DNA of 6,316 nt. It comes from Deltaproteobacteria bacterium (GTDB lineage Bacteria; Desulfobacterota; Desulfobacteria; Desulfobacterales; B30-G6). Made by a program: the position numbers and the translations under genes. The DNA lies in contig JAFDAT010000305.1 of assembly GCA_019313725.1 (NCBI GenBank), positions 1 to 6,316 of the forward strand, written 5' to 3'. Under the pieces are notes generated by a model. The model made no database searches. It had not been told where the DNA came from and worked only from the letters and a program-made list of their open reading frames with translations. Numbering within the stretch: position 1 is the first letter of the stretch; every line of letters begins with the position of its first letter. Shown here piece after piece: positions 1 through 4,945 of this stretch.

Positions 1-189
1 TATCGCGTAAGAACCGGGAAAAACTGGAAAGAGATCATCAAGGCTGCAGACAACTGGGAGGCGGATCTGATTATTGTCTACCACAATCACCGTCGTGATA
101 TTAACGAAGTGTTCAGCGGTTCCTGCTCCCAACGTGTCTCTGACAACGCGAACTGTTCCGTGTTACGGTTGCGGAATGTACTGTCATAG
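1..189 (+). CDS. Universal stress protein (UspA family), C-terminal fragment
   Basis: This is an open frame from the first base to a TAG at 187-189, giving 62 residues with the N-terminus beyond the window edge. The sequence fits the last third of a Usp domain. It has an amphipathic helix (KNWKEIIKAADNWEADLIIV), the final beta-strand, an SGS element followed by a helix start (SCSQRV), and the closing strand NCSVLRLR, matching the family's usual 'CSVLVVR' ending. Usp proteins are small cytoplasmic stress-response proteins of Rossmann-like fold, often dimeric. In ATP-binding members the loop after the fourth strand reads G-x2-G-x9-G-S/T. Here the first two glycine positions appear to be Tyr and His (VYHNH) and only the final GS is kept, so nucleotide binding may be lost. 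No convincing extension lies beyond the TAG. The start and any second Usp domain cannot be seen. The family call is fairly sure; the physiological role is unknown. Confidence 0.75.
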   Translation, partial: YRVRTGKNWKEIIKAADNWEADLIIVYHNHRRDINEVFSGSCSQRVSDNANCSVLRLRNVLS

Positions 190-275
190 CAGCGCCGACG
201 GATCCAAAAGACATCACCATCGGTTCAACGATACCTCGACCGAGTCAGTCTGGTAATTTTCAGTTGCAAATATCG

Positions 276-281
276 AGGAGG
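276..281 (+). promoter_or_regulatory. Ribosome binding site of the TAXI gene
   Basis: A perfect AGGAGG lies five bases before the ATG at 287 and supports that start over the internal Met at residue 12. I see no convincing sigma-70 promoter in 190-275, so the gene may have its own unrecognised promoter or be read through from the Usp gene 97 bases upstream. Confidence 0.75.
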
Positions 282-286
282 AAAGC

Positions 287-1288
287 ATGATTAGCAAAAA
301 ATCCACCCTGTATTTCCGCATGCCCTTGTTTTTCAGGCGAGTGCCGATTGTTTGCCTACTTTTAATTGTCGGCACGTGTATACTCCCTTTTTCTGCCAAT
401 GCTTTCGATATCCTTATAGGTACGGGAGAGCCCGGCACTTTCTCTCACTTTACCGGCCGGGTACTCTGTCGGGTGATTAACAGTCACACGAGTGATATGA
501 ACTGCCAAACAGTGCCGACGCCTGACGACGTATTTAATCTAACCAACCTCCGGGGCGGCTCCCTGGATATCGGCCTGGTCGACTCCCACATGCTTTACGA
601 TGCCGTCAACAAGGCCGAAAAATTCGAGTATCTGGACATCAACTACGACAACCTTCGGAGCCTCATGCCCGTTTATGATGTCCCGGTCACGCTGGTGGTT
701 CGCAAGGATGCGAAAATCACCTCCCTGGCGAAATTGAAGCATAAACGGATCAATGCCGGATCACCGGGATCTCCCCAGTCTTTAGTTGTCGGTAACATCC
801 TGAAAGCCAAGAACTGGTCGAAAAAAGATTTCAGACTGGTCCAAGAACTCCCGGCCTCTCATTCTCAGGACACCATGGCATTCTGCCACGGCGAGACACA
901 GGCCATGATTCACATCGGCGTACACCCCAATCCGGAACTGCAACAACTGTTCAAACTATGCGAGGCCGATATGGTGAATATGGATGATGACGACATTCAA
1001 AAAATGATTGCCGGCCATCACGCCTTTTCGAGCATGAACATCGCTGCCGGTGCCTATCCAACGCATACAGGCTCGGTGACAACCTTCGGGACGCGCATGA
1101 TACTGGTCTCGTCCACAGACCTCGATGAAGAAACGGTTTACCGTATCATGGAAGCAATCTACCAGGGTCGACAACGACTGAACAGCGCACACCCGGCGCT
1201 ATCGAGATTTACGGATGGGAAAGCAGATACAATCAATCTCGGGCTGGAACGCCATCCGGGCGCGGTAAAATATTTCGCCGAACATTAA
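287..1288 (+). CDS. TAXI family TRAP transporter solute-binding protein
   Basis: This is a periplasmic substrate-capture subunit of the TAXI branch of TRAP transporters, which feed a fused DctQM-type permease driven by an ion gradient. The 333-residue product has a signal peptide of about 39 residues: basic stretches, a hydrophobic core VCLLLIVGTCIL, and a cleavage site after ANA. The mature protein starts with the TAXI first strand and loop (FDILIGTGEPGTFSHFTG). It continues with the NLRGGSLDIGLVDSHMLYDA segment, a LRSLMPVYDVPVTLVVR strand, the KLKHKRINAGSPGS binding loop, and a C-terminal helix ending in HPGAVKYFAEH, all in family order and at normal length. No permease gene follows within the window: the next gene is convergent. 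It therefore either serves a permease encoded elsewhere or acts as an orphan sensor or binding protein. The ligand cannot be told from sequence; glutamate and related carboxylates are known for some TAXI proteins. Confidence 0.88.
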   Translation: MISKKSTLYFRMPLFFRRVPIVCLLLIVGTCILPFSANAFDILIGTGEPGTFSHFTGRVLCRVINSHTSDMNCQTVPTPDDVFNLTNLRGGSLDIGLVDSHMLYDAVNKAEKFEYLDINYDNLRSLMPVYDVPVTLVVRKDAKITSLAKLKHKRINAGSPGSPQSLVVGNILKAKNWSKKDFRLVQELPASHSQDTMAFCHGETQAMIHIGVHPNPELQQLFKLCEADMVNMDDDDIQKMIAGHHAFSSMNIAAGAYPTHTGSVTTFGTRMILVSSTDLDEETVYRIMEAIYQGRQRLNSAHPALSRFTDGKADTINLGLERHPGAVKYFAEH

Positions 1289-1335
1289 GCTGACGTACAG
1301 CACAATTGCCTTTTAGGATTTGTCCGGGCGGGGTA

Positions 1336-2349
1336 CTACATCCCGATGCCATCGATTTTTTCGCCGCAATCCGGGCACTTCCCATGCTCTATCGCATATT
1401 TCCTGATGGAAAAACCCCACCTGTCGATGACCTTTTTTCCGCAATGGTAACAAAATGTACTTTCCGACGTTTCACCCGGGACATTCCCGGTATAGACATA
1501 TCTGAGCCCTGCGTCGAGGCCGATCTTTCGCGCTTTCAGGAGGGTCTGGAGCGGTGTGGGCGGACGATCCGTCATTTTATAGGTGGGGTGAAATCGGCTG
1601 ATGTGCCAGGGCGTTTCAGGGCCAACCGATTCCGCCAGGAACGCTGCCAGGGATTCGAGTTCCTGCCTGCCGTCATTCAACCCCGGTATAATCAGTGTGG
1701 TAACCTCCAAAAACACGCCCAGTGATTTCATCAGTATCAGGGTCTCCTTGACCGGTTCCAGCCGGGCCCCACAGTAGCTCTTATAGAACGCGTCATCGAA
1801 TGCTTTCAAATCGACATTGGCTGCATCCAGATAAGGGCCGATCATCGTAAGGGTCTCGGCCGTCATGTACCCGTTACTCACAAAAACGTTCAATAGGCCC
1901 GCTTCACGGGCCAGTTTTGCCGTGTCATAAGCAAACTCAAAATAGACCGTCGGCTCGGTGTAAGTGTAGGCAATTGTCCGGCAGTTGTCTGCTGCCGCGG
2001 CTCGAACCACCTCTTCGGGCGTGGCGGGATCGCCCGTAACCCGGCCGTCGTGTTCGAACGGCATCTGGGCAATGTCTGCATTCTGGCAGAAACGGCATCG
2101 GAAATTACATCCCACGGTGGCAATGGAGTAGGACAGGCTGCCGGGATAGATGTGAAACAGCGGTTTTTTCTCGATGGGGTCGACATGCCGGGCAATCACC
2201 TTTCCATATACGTTGGTATGCAGAACGCCTTCCCGGTTTTCCCGCACATGGCACAGCCCTCTCTTGCCCGGCTTGATGCTGCAGCGGTGACTGCAGAGCA
2301 CACAGCGAACATCGTCTTCCGCCAGTTTTTCAAACAAATAAGCTTCCAT
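1336..2349 (-). CDS. amrS: AmrS-like radical SAM protein (AmmeMemoRadiSam system)
   Basis: This 337-residue protein belongs to the PflA-like radical SAM group named AmrS, after its frequent partnership with AMMECR1- and Memo-type proteins. An N-terminal cysteine cluster (Cys16, Cys19, Cys23, Cys33) precedes the radical SAM site CNFRCRFC, with Cys81, Cys85 and Cys88 as ligands of the 4Fe-4S cluster that cleaves S-adenosylmethionine. Further family signatures are YTYTEPTV (about 128-135), VFVSNGYM (155-162), NVDLKAFDD (from 178), TTLIIPGLND, WHISRFHP and YTGNVPG. The C-terminus carries a zinc-ribbon-like pair, Cys300/Cys303 and Cys325/Cys328. The length is normal for the family. It is cytoplasmic; the physiological substrate is not established to my knowledge. 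Neither partner gene is visible here. The gene converges on the TAXI gene with 47 bases between them, and its Shine-Dalgarno is weak. The family call is strong, the symbol less so. Confidence 0.88.
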   Translation of the reverse strand: MEAYLFEKLAEDDVRCVLCSHRCSIKPGKRGLCHVRENREGVLHTNVYGKVIARHVDPIEKKPLFHIYPGSLSYSIATVGCNFRCRFCQNADIAQMPFEHDGRVTGDPATPEEVVRAAAADNCRTIAYTYTEPTVYFEFAYDTAKLAREAGLLNVFVSNGYMTAETLTMIGPYLDAANVDLKAFDDAFYKSYCGARLEPVKETLILMKSLGVFLEVTTLIIPGLNDGRQELESLAAFLAESVGPETPWHISRFHPTYKMTDRPPTPLQTLLKARKIGLDAGLRYVYTGNVPGETSESTFCYHCGKKVIDRWGFSIRKYAIEHGKCPDCGEKIDGIGM

Positions 2350-2406
2350 GAGTTCACTCTACACAACTTTAACAGGGTTAAACAGGCTGCCTCGCAACCA
2401 GCGTTG

Positions 2407-2429
2407 GCGGGGATAAATCCCTGCGCTAC
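2407..2429 (-). repeat. REP-like palindrome, minus orientation
   Basis: Read on the minus strand this begins GTAG and runs into a stem of eight pairs (one G-T) with a two-base loop: GCAGGGAT/ATCCCCGC. Immediately beyond it on the minus strand is a second small hairpin, CAAC-GCTG-GTTG. A GTAG head followed by an imperfect palindrome is the hallmark of REP elements mobilised by RAYT (REP-associated tyrosine) transposases. No transposase gene is in the window. Copy number in the genome is unknown, so the class is inferred from form only. Confidence 0.55.
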
Positions 2430-2485
2430 ATGACCGTGCATGTTGTCGGCTGAAATGATATATGCAGAATCAGAGTGTTGCCAAT

Positions 2486-2509
2486 GTAGGCCAGGGCTTC
2501 AGCCCTGAT
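2486..2509 (+). repeat. REP-like palindrome, plus orientation
   Basis: On the plus strand this begins GTAGGC and continues into a perfect seven-pair stem CAGGGCT-TC-AGCCCTG (2492-2507). It shares the pattern GTAG, two G/C bases, CAGGG, then a T-rich turn and CCC with the element at 2407-2429, but points the other way. The pair therefore resembles a BIME-type unit of two REPs in opposite orientation about 56 bases apart. Confidence 0.55.
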
Positions 2510-2556
2510 TAAAACATACCATTGCTACGAATCAAGCGTTATTGGACAGCCTGTAA

Positions 2557-2584
2557 AGCCTGGCCGGTATGAAGACCGAAGGCT
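2557..2584. repeat. Bulged hairpin next to the REP-like pair
   Basis: The arms AGCCT (2557-2561) and AGGCT (2580-2584) enclose CGGT (2565-2568) and ACCG (2575-2578), with a six-base loop and an internal bulge. It lacks the GTAG head and the T-run of a terminator. It may be a degenerate member of the same repeat group or chance structure. Confidence 0.25.
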
Positions 2585-2729
2585 GAAGGTAGAATTCAGT
2601 TGCAAAGTGACAAAATAAGCTTTTAGCCCACCGACGCCTGACCACGGCTGCATGAGACTGCCCCACATCCAATTTCCGGTTCTAACCGCGTCCCTTCAGT
2701 CTTTTGCCTTTACCTTCTACCTGACCTTA

Positions 2730-3473
2730 TCAGCCGGCTGTCGCCCCATGCTCGGCATGATGGCGCACGGTAAGGGGTCTGGTTTTAAAACGGGGCACCA
2801 AGGTCACCACGATGCCGGCAAAGGCACCGAAGGGGAAACGCTGTACGATGCCGGATCTCTCGAATTTCATGGTGGCCGTACCGGGCACGGCCGGAAGCTG
2901 GCTCACCGTCCGCCAGGATACGGGGATATGCCGCCCCAAAAGACACCGGAACATCTGTTTGACCTCCCAGACACTGAAAAACCTGGCCCGGTTGTAGATC
3001 GTGTGCGAAAATATGCCTTTCAGTCTACGGTGAACCCCCTTCAGGGCATAACGGTTCAGCACACCCACAAAAATCCTGTCTTTGGCCACCCGGCAGGCCT
3101 CTTCCAGGGCTTTGGCAGGGTCATCGACAAACTCAAGGCTGGTCACCAGGCTGGCGTGGTTGAATGAGTTGTCTTCAAAAGGCAGGTCTTCGGCAAATCC
3201 CCGGTAGAGATCCACACGGCTGCCGATATTCCGCAAGGTCGCATCCAGCATATAAGGCGATGCATCGATTCCGGTGACCTGGAGTCCCAGATCTATAAAC
3301 GGCGCCAGGCTCTTACCGGTGCCGCACCCGATATCCAGCAGAGTTTCGCCCTTGATCGGTTTCAGCATTTCCGTCATCAGCCGGTCTTCGAGCCGGGTAG
3401 TTTTCCGGATCCGGGAATCGTTCGCCCACCGTTCATAAGCCACCGCATCATTGAAGTCGAACACATAACCCAT
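2730..3473 (-). CDS. Class I SAM-dependent methyltransferase (Methyltransf_11-like)
   Basis: This 247-residue cytoplasmic protein has the Rossmann-like methyltransferase core. Motif I is LLDIGCGTGKS (45-55), the glycine-rich loop that binds S-adenosylmethionine. The acidic end of the second strand is in TGIDAS (Asp70). An AEDLPFEDNSFNHASLV segment (94-110) gives the third acidic element (Asp96) and the post-motif strand. A further stretch, FVDDPAKALEEACRV, matches the helix usually written 'dP.kaL.E..RV'. The C-terminal third (from about 140) has arginine- and phenylalanine-rich segments and no motif that identifies the acceptor, so the substrate is unknown. The start at 3471-3473 is preceded by AGGA at nine bases' distance. 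The gene ends TGA-TAA. It is divergent from the selenoprotein gene and shares the 299-base promoter region with it; a functional link is not shown. Confidence 0.85.
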   Translation of the reverse strand: MGYVFDFNDAVAYERWANDSRIRKTTRLEDRLMTEMLKPIKGETLLDIGCGTGKSLAPFIDLGLQVTGIDASPYMLDATLRNIGSRVDLYRGFAEDLPFEDNSFNHASLVTSLEFVDDPAKALEEACRVAKDRIFVGVLNRYALKGVHRRLKGIFSHTIYNRARFFSVWEVKQMFRCLLGRHIPVSWRTVSQLPAVPGTATMKFERSGIVQRFPFGAFAGIVVTLVPRFKTRPLTVRHHAEHGATAG

Positions 3474-3544
3474 AATTTTTGATCCTGAGGTAGCAACGTT
3501 GGTAATCAGCGTTGCCTCCAGGCTGATTTTTATCGAATGTTTGA

Positions 3545-3573
3545 GGTATAAATAATTCTCCTGCGTTTATCAA
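3545..3573 (-). promoter_or_regulatory. Candidate sigma-70 promoter of the methyltransferase gene
   Basis: On the minus strand TTGATA (3568-3573) and TATACC (3545-3550) are separated by 17 bases, with five and four matches to the consensus boxes. This would give a leader of about 65 bases containing an imperfect GCAACG/CGTTGC hairpin (about 3490-3515) before the Shine-Dalgarno AGGA at 3483-3486. It was found by eye. Confidence 0.45.
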
Positions 3574-3602
3574 GCTGGAAAACAATCAGAATGAATTTGT
3601 AT

Positions 3603-3630
3603 TTGACCGCATTGCACCCTTTCGTATAAG
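3603..3630 (+). promoter_or_regulatory. Candidate sigma-70 promoter of the selenoprotein gene
   Basis: TTGACC (3603-3608), 16 bases, then TATAAG (3625-3630): each box matches five of six consensus positions. Transcription would begin near 3637, inside the left arm of the inverted repeat that starts at 3632. The leader to the TTG at 3773 would be about 135 bases and dominated by that hairpin. Confidence 0.6.
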
Positions 3631-3631
3631 A

Positions 3632-3720
3632 ATAATTTTCGTCTTATGAGATTTTCATGCGGGAACACATTATTTTTTTAAAAGTCACAGTGCCTGAGAA
3701 TCTCACAAGACGAAAATTAT
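3632..3720. repeat. 25-bp inverted repeat in the leader of the selenoprotein gene
   Basis: The arms at 3632-3656 and 3696-3720 are reverse complements at 23 of 25 positions. One of the two differences would be a G-U pair in RNA, the other an A-C mismatch. The loop (3657-3695) is 39 bases and AT-rich, with a T7-A4 run. Outside the arms, 3608-3616 and 3720-3728 pair at eight of nine positions, so the structure may extend around the -10 box. There is no T-tract after the right arm, so it does not look like an intrinsic terminator. It may be a leader hairpin affecting mRNA stability or translation, a protein-binding operator, or a MITE-like insertion with terminal inverted repeats. No target-site duplication is evident. 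Confidence 0.75.
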
Positions 3721-3758
3721 GCAACGCGGCTGTGCCGCTAAATAGTTACCAAAGGGTT

Positions 3759-3764
3759 AGGAGG
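3759..3764 (+). promoter_or_regulatory. Ribosome binding site deciding the TTG start
   Basis: A perfect AGGAGG sits eight bases before TTG at 3773-3775. No ATG is as well placed, and the TTG start gives a complete signal peptide beginning MKINTK, so the rare start codon is well supported. Confidence 0.8.
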
Positions 3765-3772
3765 AAAAAAAT

Positions 3773-4633
3773 TTGAAAATCAATACTAAAGCTATAATTT
3801 GCTTAATCCTGATGATGTCGCTGGCCCTAACGGCCAACAGTTGGGCCGCTACCGTGGGGGTCGACGCCACCACGTTGAAACAGCTTGATATCGAAGCACC
3901 GCCGCTGGATATCGACACTTCCGAAGACGGTAAACTGGCATTCGTCCTTGTTCCCGGTGAAGTGCTGATCTATTCCAATCTGGGCAGTCAGCCAATCAAT
4001 CGCATTGCGGTGGGCAAGAATTTCGACCGTCTTGCATTTGCCGAAAAAATTGACGTGCTGATTCTGAGCAGCAATGCGGACAAGCAGATCAAAGTTGTGC
4101 GCATCGACCTGATCAATGCGATTTCCATAGACGGGTCGCCCTTGCGGGGAAAGGCTGATGCACCGGTTACCATAGCGGTGTTCGATGACTACCAGTGACC
4201 TTACTGTGCGCGGCTCGAGCCGCTATTCCAGCAGTTGCTGGAAAAATTCCCCAATGATATCAAGCTGGTTATCAAACATTTCCCCCTGCCGAGCCACAAG
4301 TTTGCCCGGCCGGCGTCAGTGGCGGCCCTGGCCGCACACAGGCAAGGTAAATTCTGGGAGTTCCATTCAAAACTTTTTGAAAATTTCAGGTCGCTGGATG
4401 AAGCCAAGATTGAAGCGATCGCCACGGAACTCAACCTGGACATGCAACAATTTGCCGCTGACCGAAAATCGCCGGAGATAAAGGCCCTGATTGCCAGAGA
4501 TATCCAGAATGGCAAAGCCATAGGCGTCCGCGGTACCCCGACGATATTTATCAATGGCAAACGGGTTAAAAATCGCAGCATGAAAAATTTTCAACAGTTG
4601 ATTGAAATGGAGTTACAAAAGGCGGGTCAGTAG
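3773..4633 (+). CDS. Selenocysteine-containing DsbA-family thiol oxidoreductase (in-frame TGA at 4196-4198)
   Basis: Read with TGA as selenocysteine, this gives 286 residues. Residues 1-25 are a signal peptide (hydrophobic core IICLILMMSLALTA, cleavage after SWA). Residues about 45-120 (DGKLAFVLVPGEVLIYSN onward) resemble one or two beta-propeller-type repeats. A DsbA-like thioredoxin domain follows from about residue 126: APVTIAVFDDYQ, then U142-P143-Y144-C145 and ARLEPLF. Downstream are KHFPLPSHK, a helical insert (GKFWEFHSKLFEN, LDEAKIEAIATEL), and the cis-proline loop GVRGTPTIFINGKRV (cis-Pro256). Relatives have CPYC here, so the UGA replaces the nucleophilic first Cys. The frames before and after the TGA are the same with no other stop, which argues against a frameshift. 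It would act in the periplasm on disulfides as an oxidase, isomerase or reductase. No DsbB or DsbD partner is in view. The alternative is a single nonsense mutation in a Cys codon. Confidence 0.85.
4196..4198 (+). other. UGA codon, predicted selenocysteine (residue 142)
   Basis: The codon stands at the first position of the CxxC active site of a DsbA-type domain and is followed by CCT-TAC-TGT (Pro-Tyr-Cys). As a true stop it would end a 141-residue protein just before its catalytic motif and leave 145 downstream codons with intact DsbA sequence and no start signal. Sec in place of a redox Cys is the usual pattern for bacterial selenoproteins of this fold. Confidence 0.85.
4210..4243 (+). promoter_or_regulatory. 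Candidate bacterial SECIS: two hairpins directly after the UGA
   Basis: Bacterial SelB recruits Sec-tRNA to a stem-loop lying inside the coding region shortly after the UGA. Two candidates are visible. The first is GCGGC-TCGA-GCCGC (4210-4223), a perfect five-pair stem starting 11 bases after the UGA. The second is TTCCAGC-AGTT-GCTGGAA (4226-4243), a perfect seven-pair stem whose AGUU loop has a G in its second position and begins 34 bases after the UGA. A G near the start of the apical loop is a typical feature of bacterial SECIS elements, which favours the second. The first is closer. I cannot fold the RNA here; the two could also stack. Confidence 0.5.
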
Positions 4634-4709
4634 ATACCCGGGTCCAGAGGGCGTGTCGAAGATCCCGTCCTGCGGGGGCACTGGATGCTCCCTGGAAGGG
4701 AGTATCTAC
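4630..4709. repeat. Imperfect inverted repeat over the selenoprotein stop codon
   Basis: GTAGATAC at 4630-4637 is the exact reverse complement of GTATCTAC at 4702-4709. The match continues inward with gaps: TCCAG near 4643-4647 against CTGGA near 4692-4696. A CCCG/CGGG hairpin lies at the centre (4664-4676). The TAG stop of the gene (4631-4633) is part of the left arm, and the head is again GTAG, as in the REP-like elements. It could serve as a transcript-end structure, though no T-run follows. Confidence 0.5.
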
Positions 4710-4721
4710 GCCATAACATAT

Positions 4722-4764
4722 GAGTGCCTAAAGTGGGCTAAAGTGAACTAAAGTGCCTAAAGTT
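4722..4764. repeat. Short tandem repeat, AAGTG(N)2-3CTA, four copies
   Basis: The units are gagtgccta, aagtgggcta, aagtgaacta and aagtgccta, then a partial aagtt, giving a period of nine to ten bases. The array is imperfect and non-coding, between the inverted repeat and the paired hairpins. Its function is unknown; it may be part of a larger dispersed intergenic element. Confidence 0.65.
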
Positions 4765-4807
4765 AAGGAATTCTATCTTTTTTATAAATGGCAGAGCGTT
4801 ATTTTGG

Positions 4808-4845
4808 CAGAGCCTCATGGCTCTGACCTGGCCCAAAGGGCCAGG
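4808..4845. repeat. Two adjacent perfect hairpins
   Basis: CAGAGCC-TCAT-GGCTCTG (4808-4825) is a seven-pair stem with a four-base loop. One base later comes CCTGGCCC-AAA-GGGCCAGG (4827-4845), an eight-pair stem with a three-base loop. Both are strong enough to fold in RNA from either strand. They lack a following T-run, so a role as bidirectional transcript ends or exonuclease barriers between the convergent genes is a guess; a mobile repeat is the alternative. Confidence 0.6.
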
Positions 4846-4945
4846 GATTCGAGTGAAAGTAAAAAATGTTCAAAGGAAGGATCAAAGATATTTTTTTGCT
4901 GGAGATTCGGAATTTTTTAGCAAGAGCCGGAGGGCGCAATACCGG

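Larger units (their letters stand above)
2350..2729. other. Non-coding spacer between two minus-strand genes
   Basis: This 380-base stretch separates the start of the amrS-like gene from the end of the methyltransferase gene. Translations across it show no recognisable protein. It contains a TTTAAC-AGG-GTTAAA palindrome (2368-2382) close to the amrS start, two opposed GTAG-headed palindromes (2407-2429 and 2486-2509) and a bulged hairpin (2557-2584). From 2590 to 2729 I see nothing identifiable apart from a short hairpin at 2677-2688 without a T-tract. No promoter for amrS stands out. Confidence 0.6.
4634..4945. other. Non-coding convergent spacer
   Basis: These 312 bases lie between the ends of two convergent genes. 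They hold most of the inverted repeat at 4630-4709, a tandem AAGTG...CTA repeat (4722-4764) and two compact hairpins (4808-4825, 4827-4845). From 4850 to 4945 the sequence is A/T-rich in part (runs of seven T and six T) with no recognisable gene; an open frame through it has no family resemblance. No classical intrinsic terminator with a stem followed directly by a T-run is clear for either gene. Confidence 0.55.

Noticed and set aside
187..189. TAG as pyrrolysine in the Usp gene.
   Set aside because: The Usp domain is complete at SVLRLRNV and the roughly 30 codons after the TAG show no domain sequence; it is an ordinary stop. The TAG ends of the amrS-like and deacetylase genes likewise follow complete domains.
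1289..1318. Terminator after the TAXI gene.
   Set aside because: GCTG/CAGC is only a four-pair stem, and the TTTT lies too far downstream, so no intrinsic terminator is supported.
2050..2433. Plus-strand frames inside the amrS-like gene (for example a 127-residue one).
   Set aside because: They run antisense to a gene with complete family motifs and show no motif of their own.
2677..2688. Hairpin CGGTT-CT-AACCG downstream of the methyltransferase gene as a terminator.
   Set aside because: The stem is short with a two-base loop and no T-tract on the minus strand; treated as chance.
4235..4633. Separate 132-residue protein starting at TTG 4235.
   Set aside because: There is no ribosome site before that TTG, and it would start within the helix after the active site. 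The frame is continuous with 3773-4198 across the UGA, so it is the C-terminal half of the selenoprotein.
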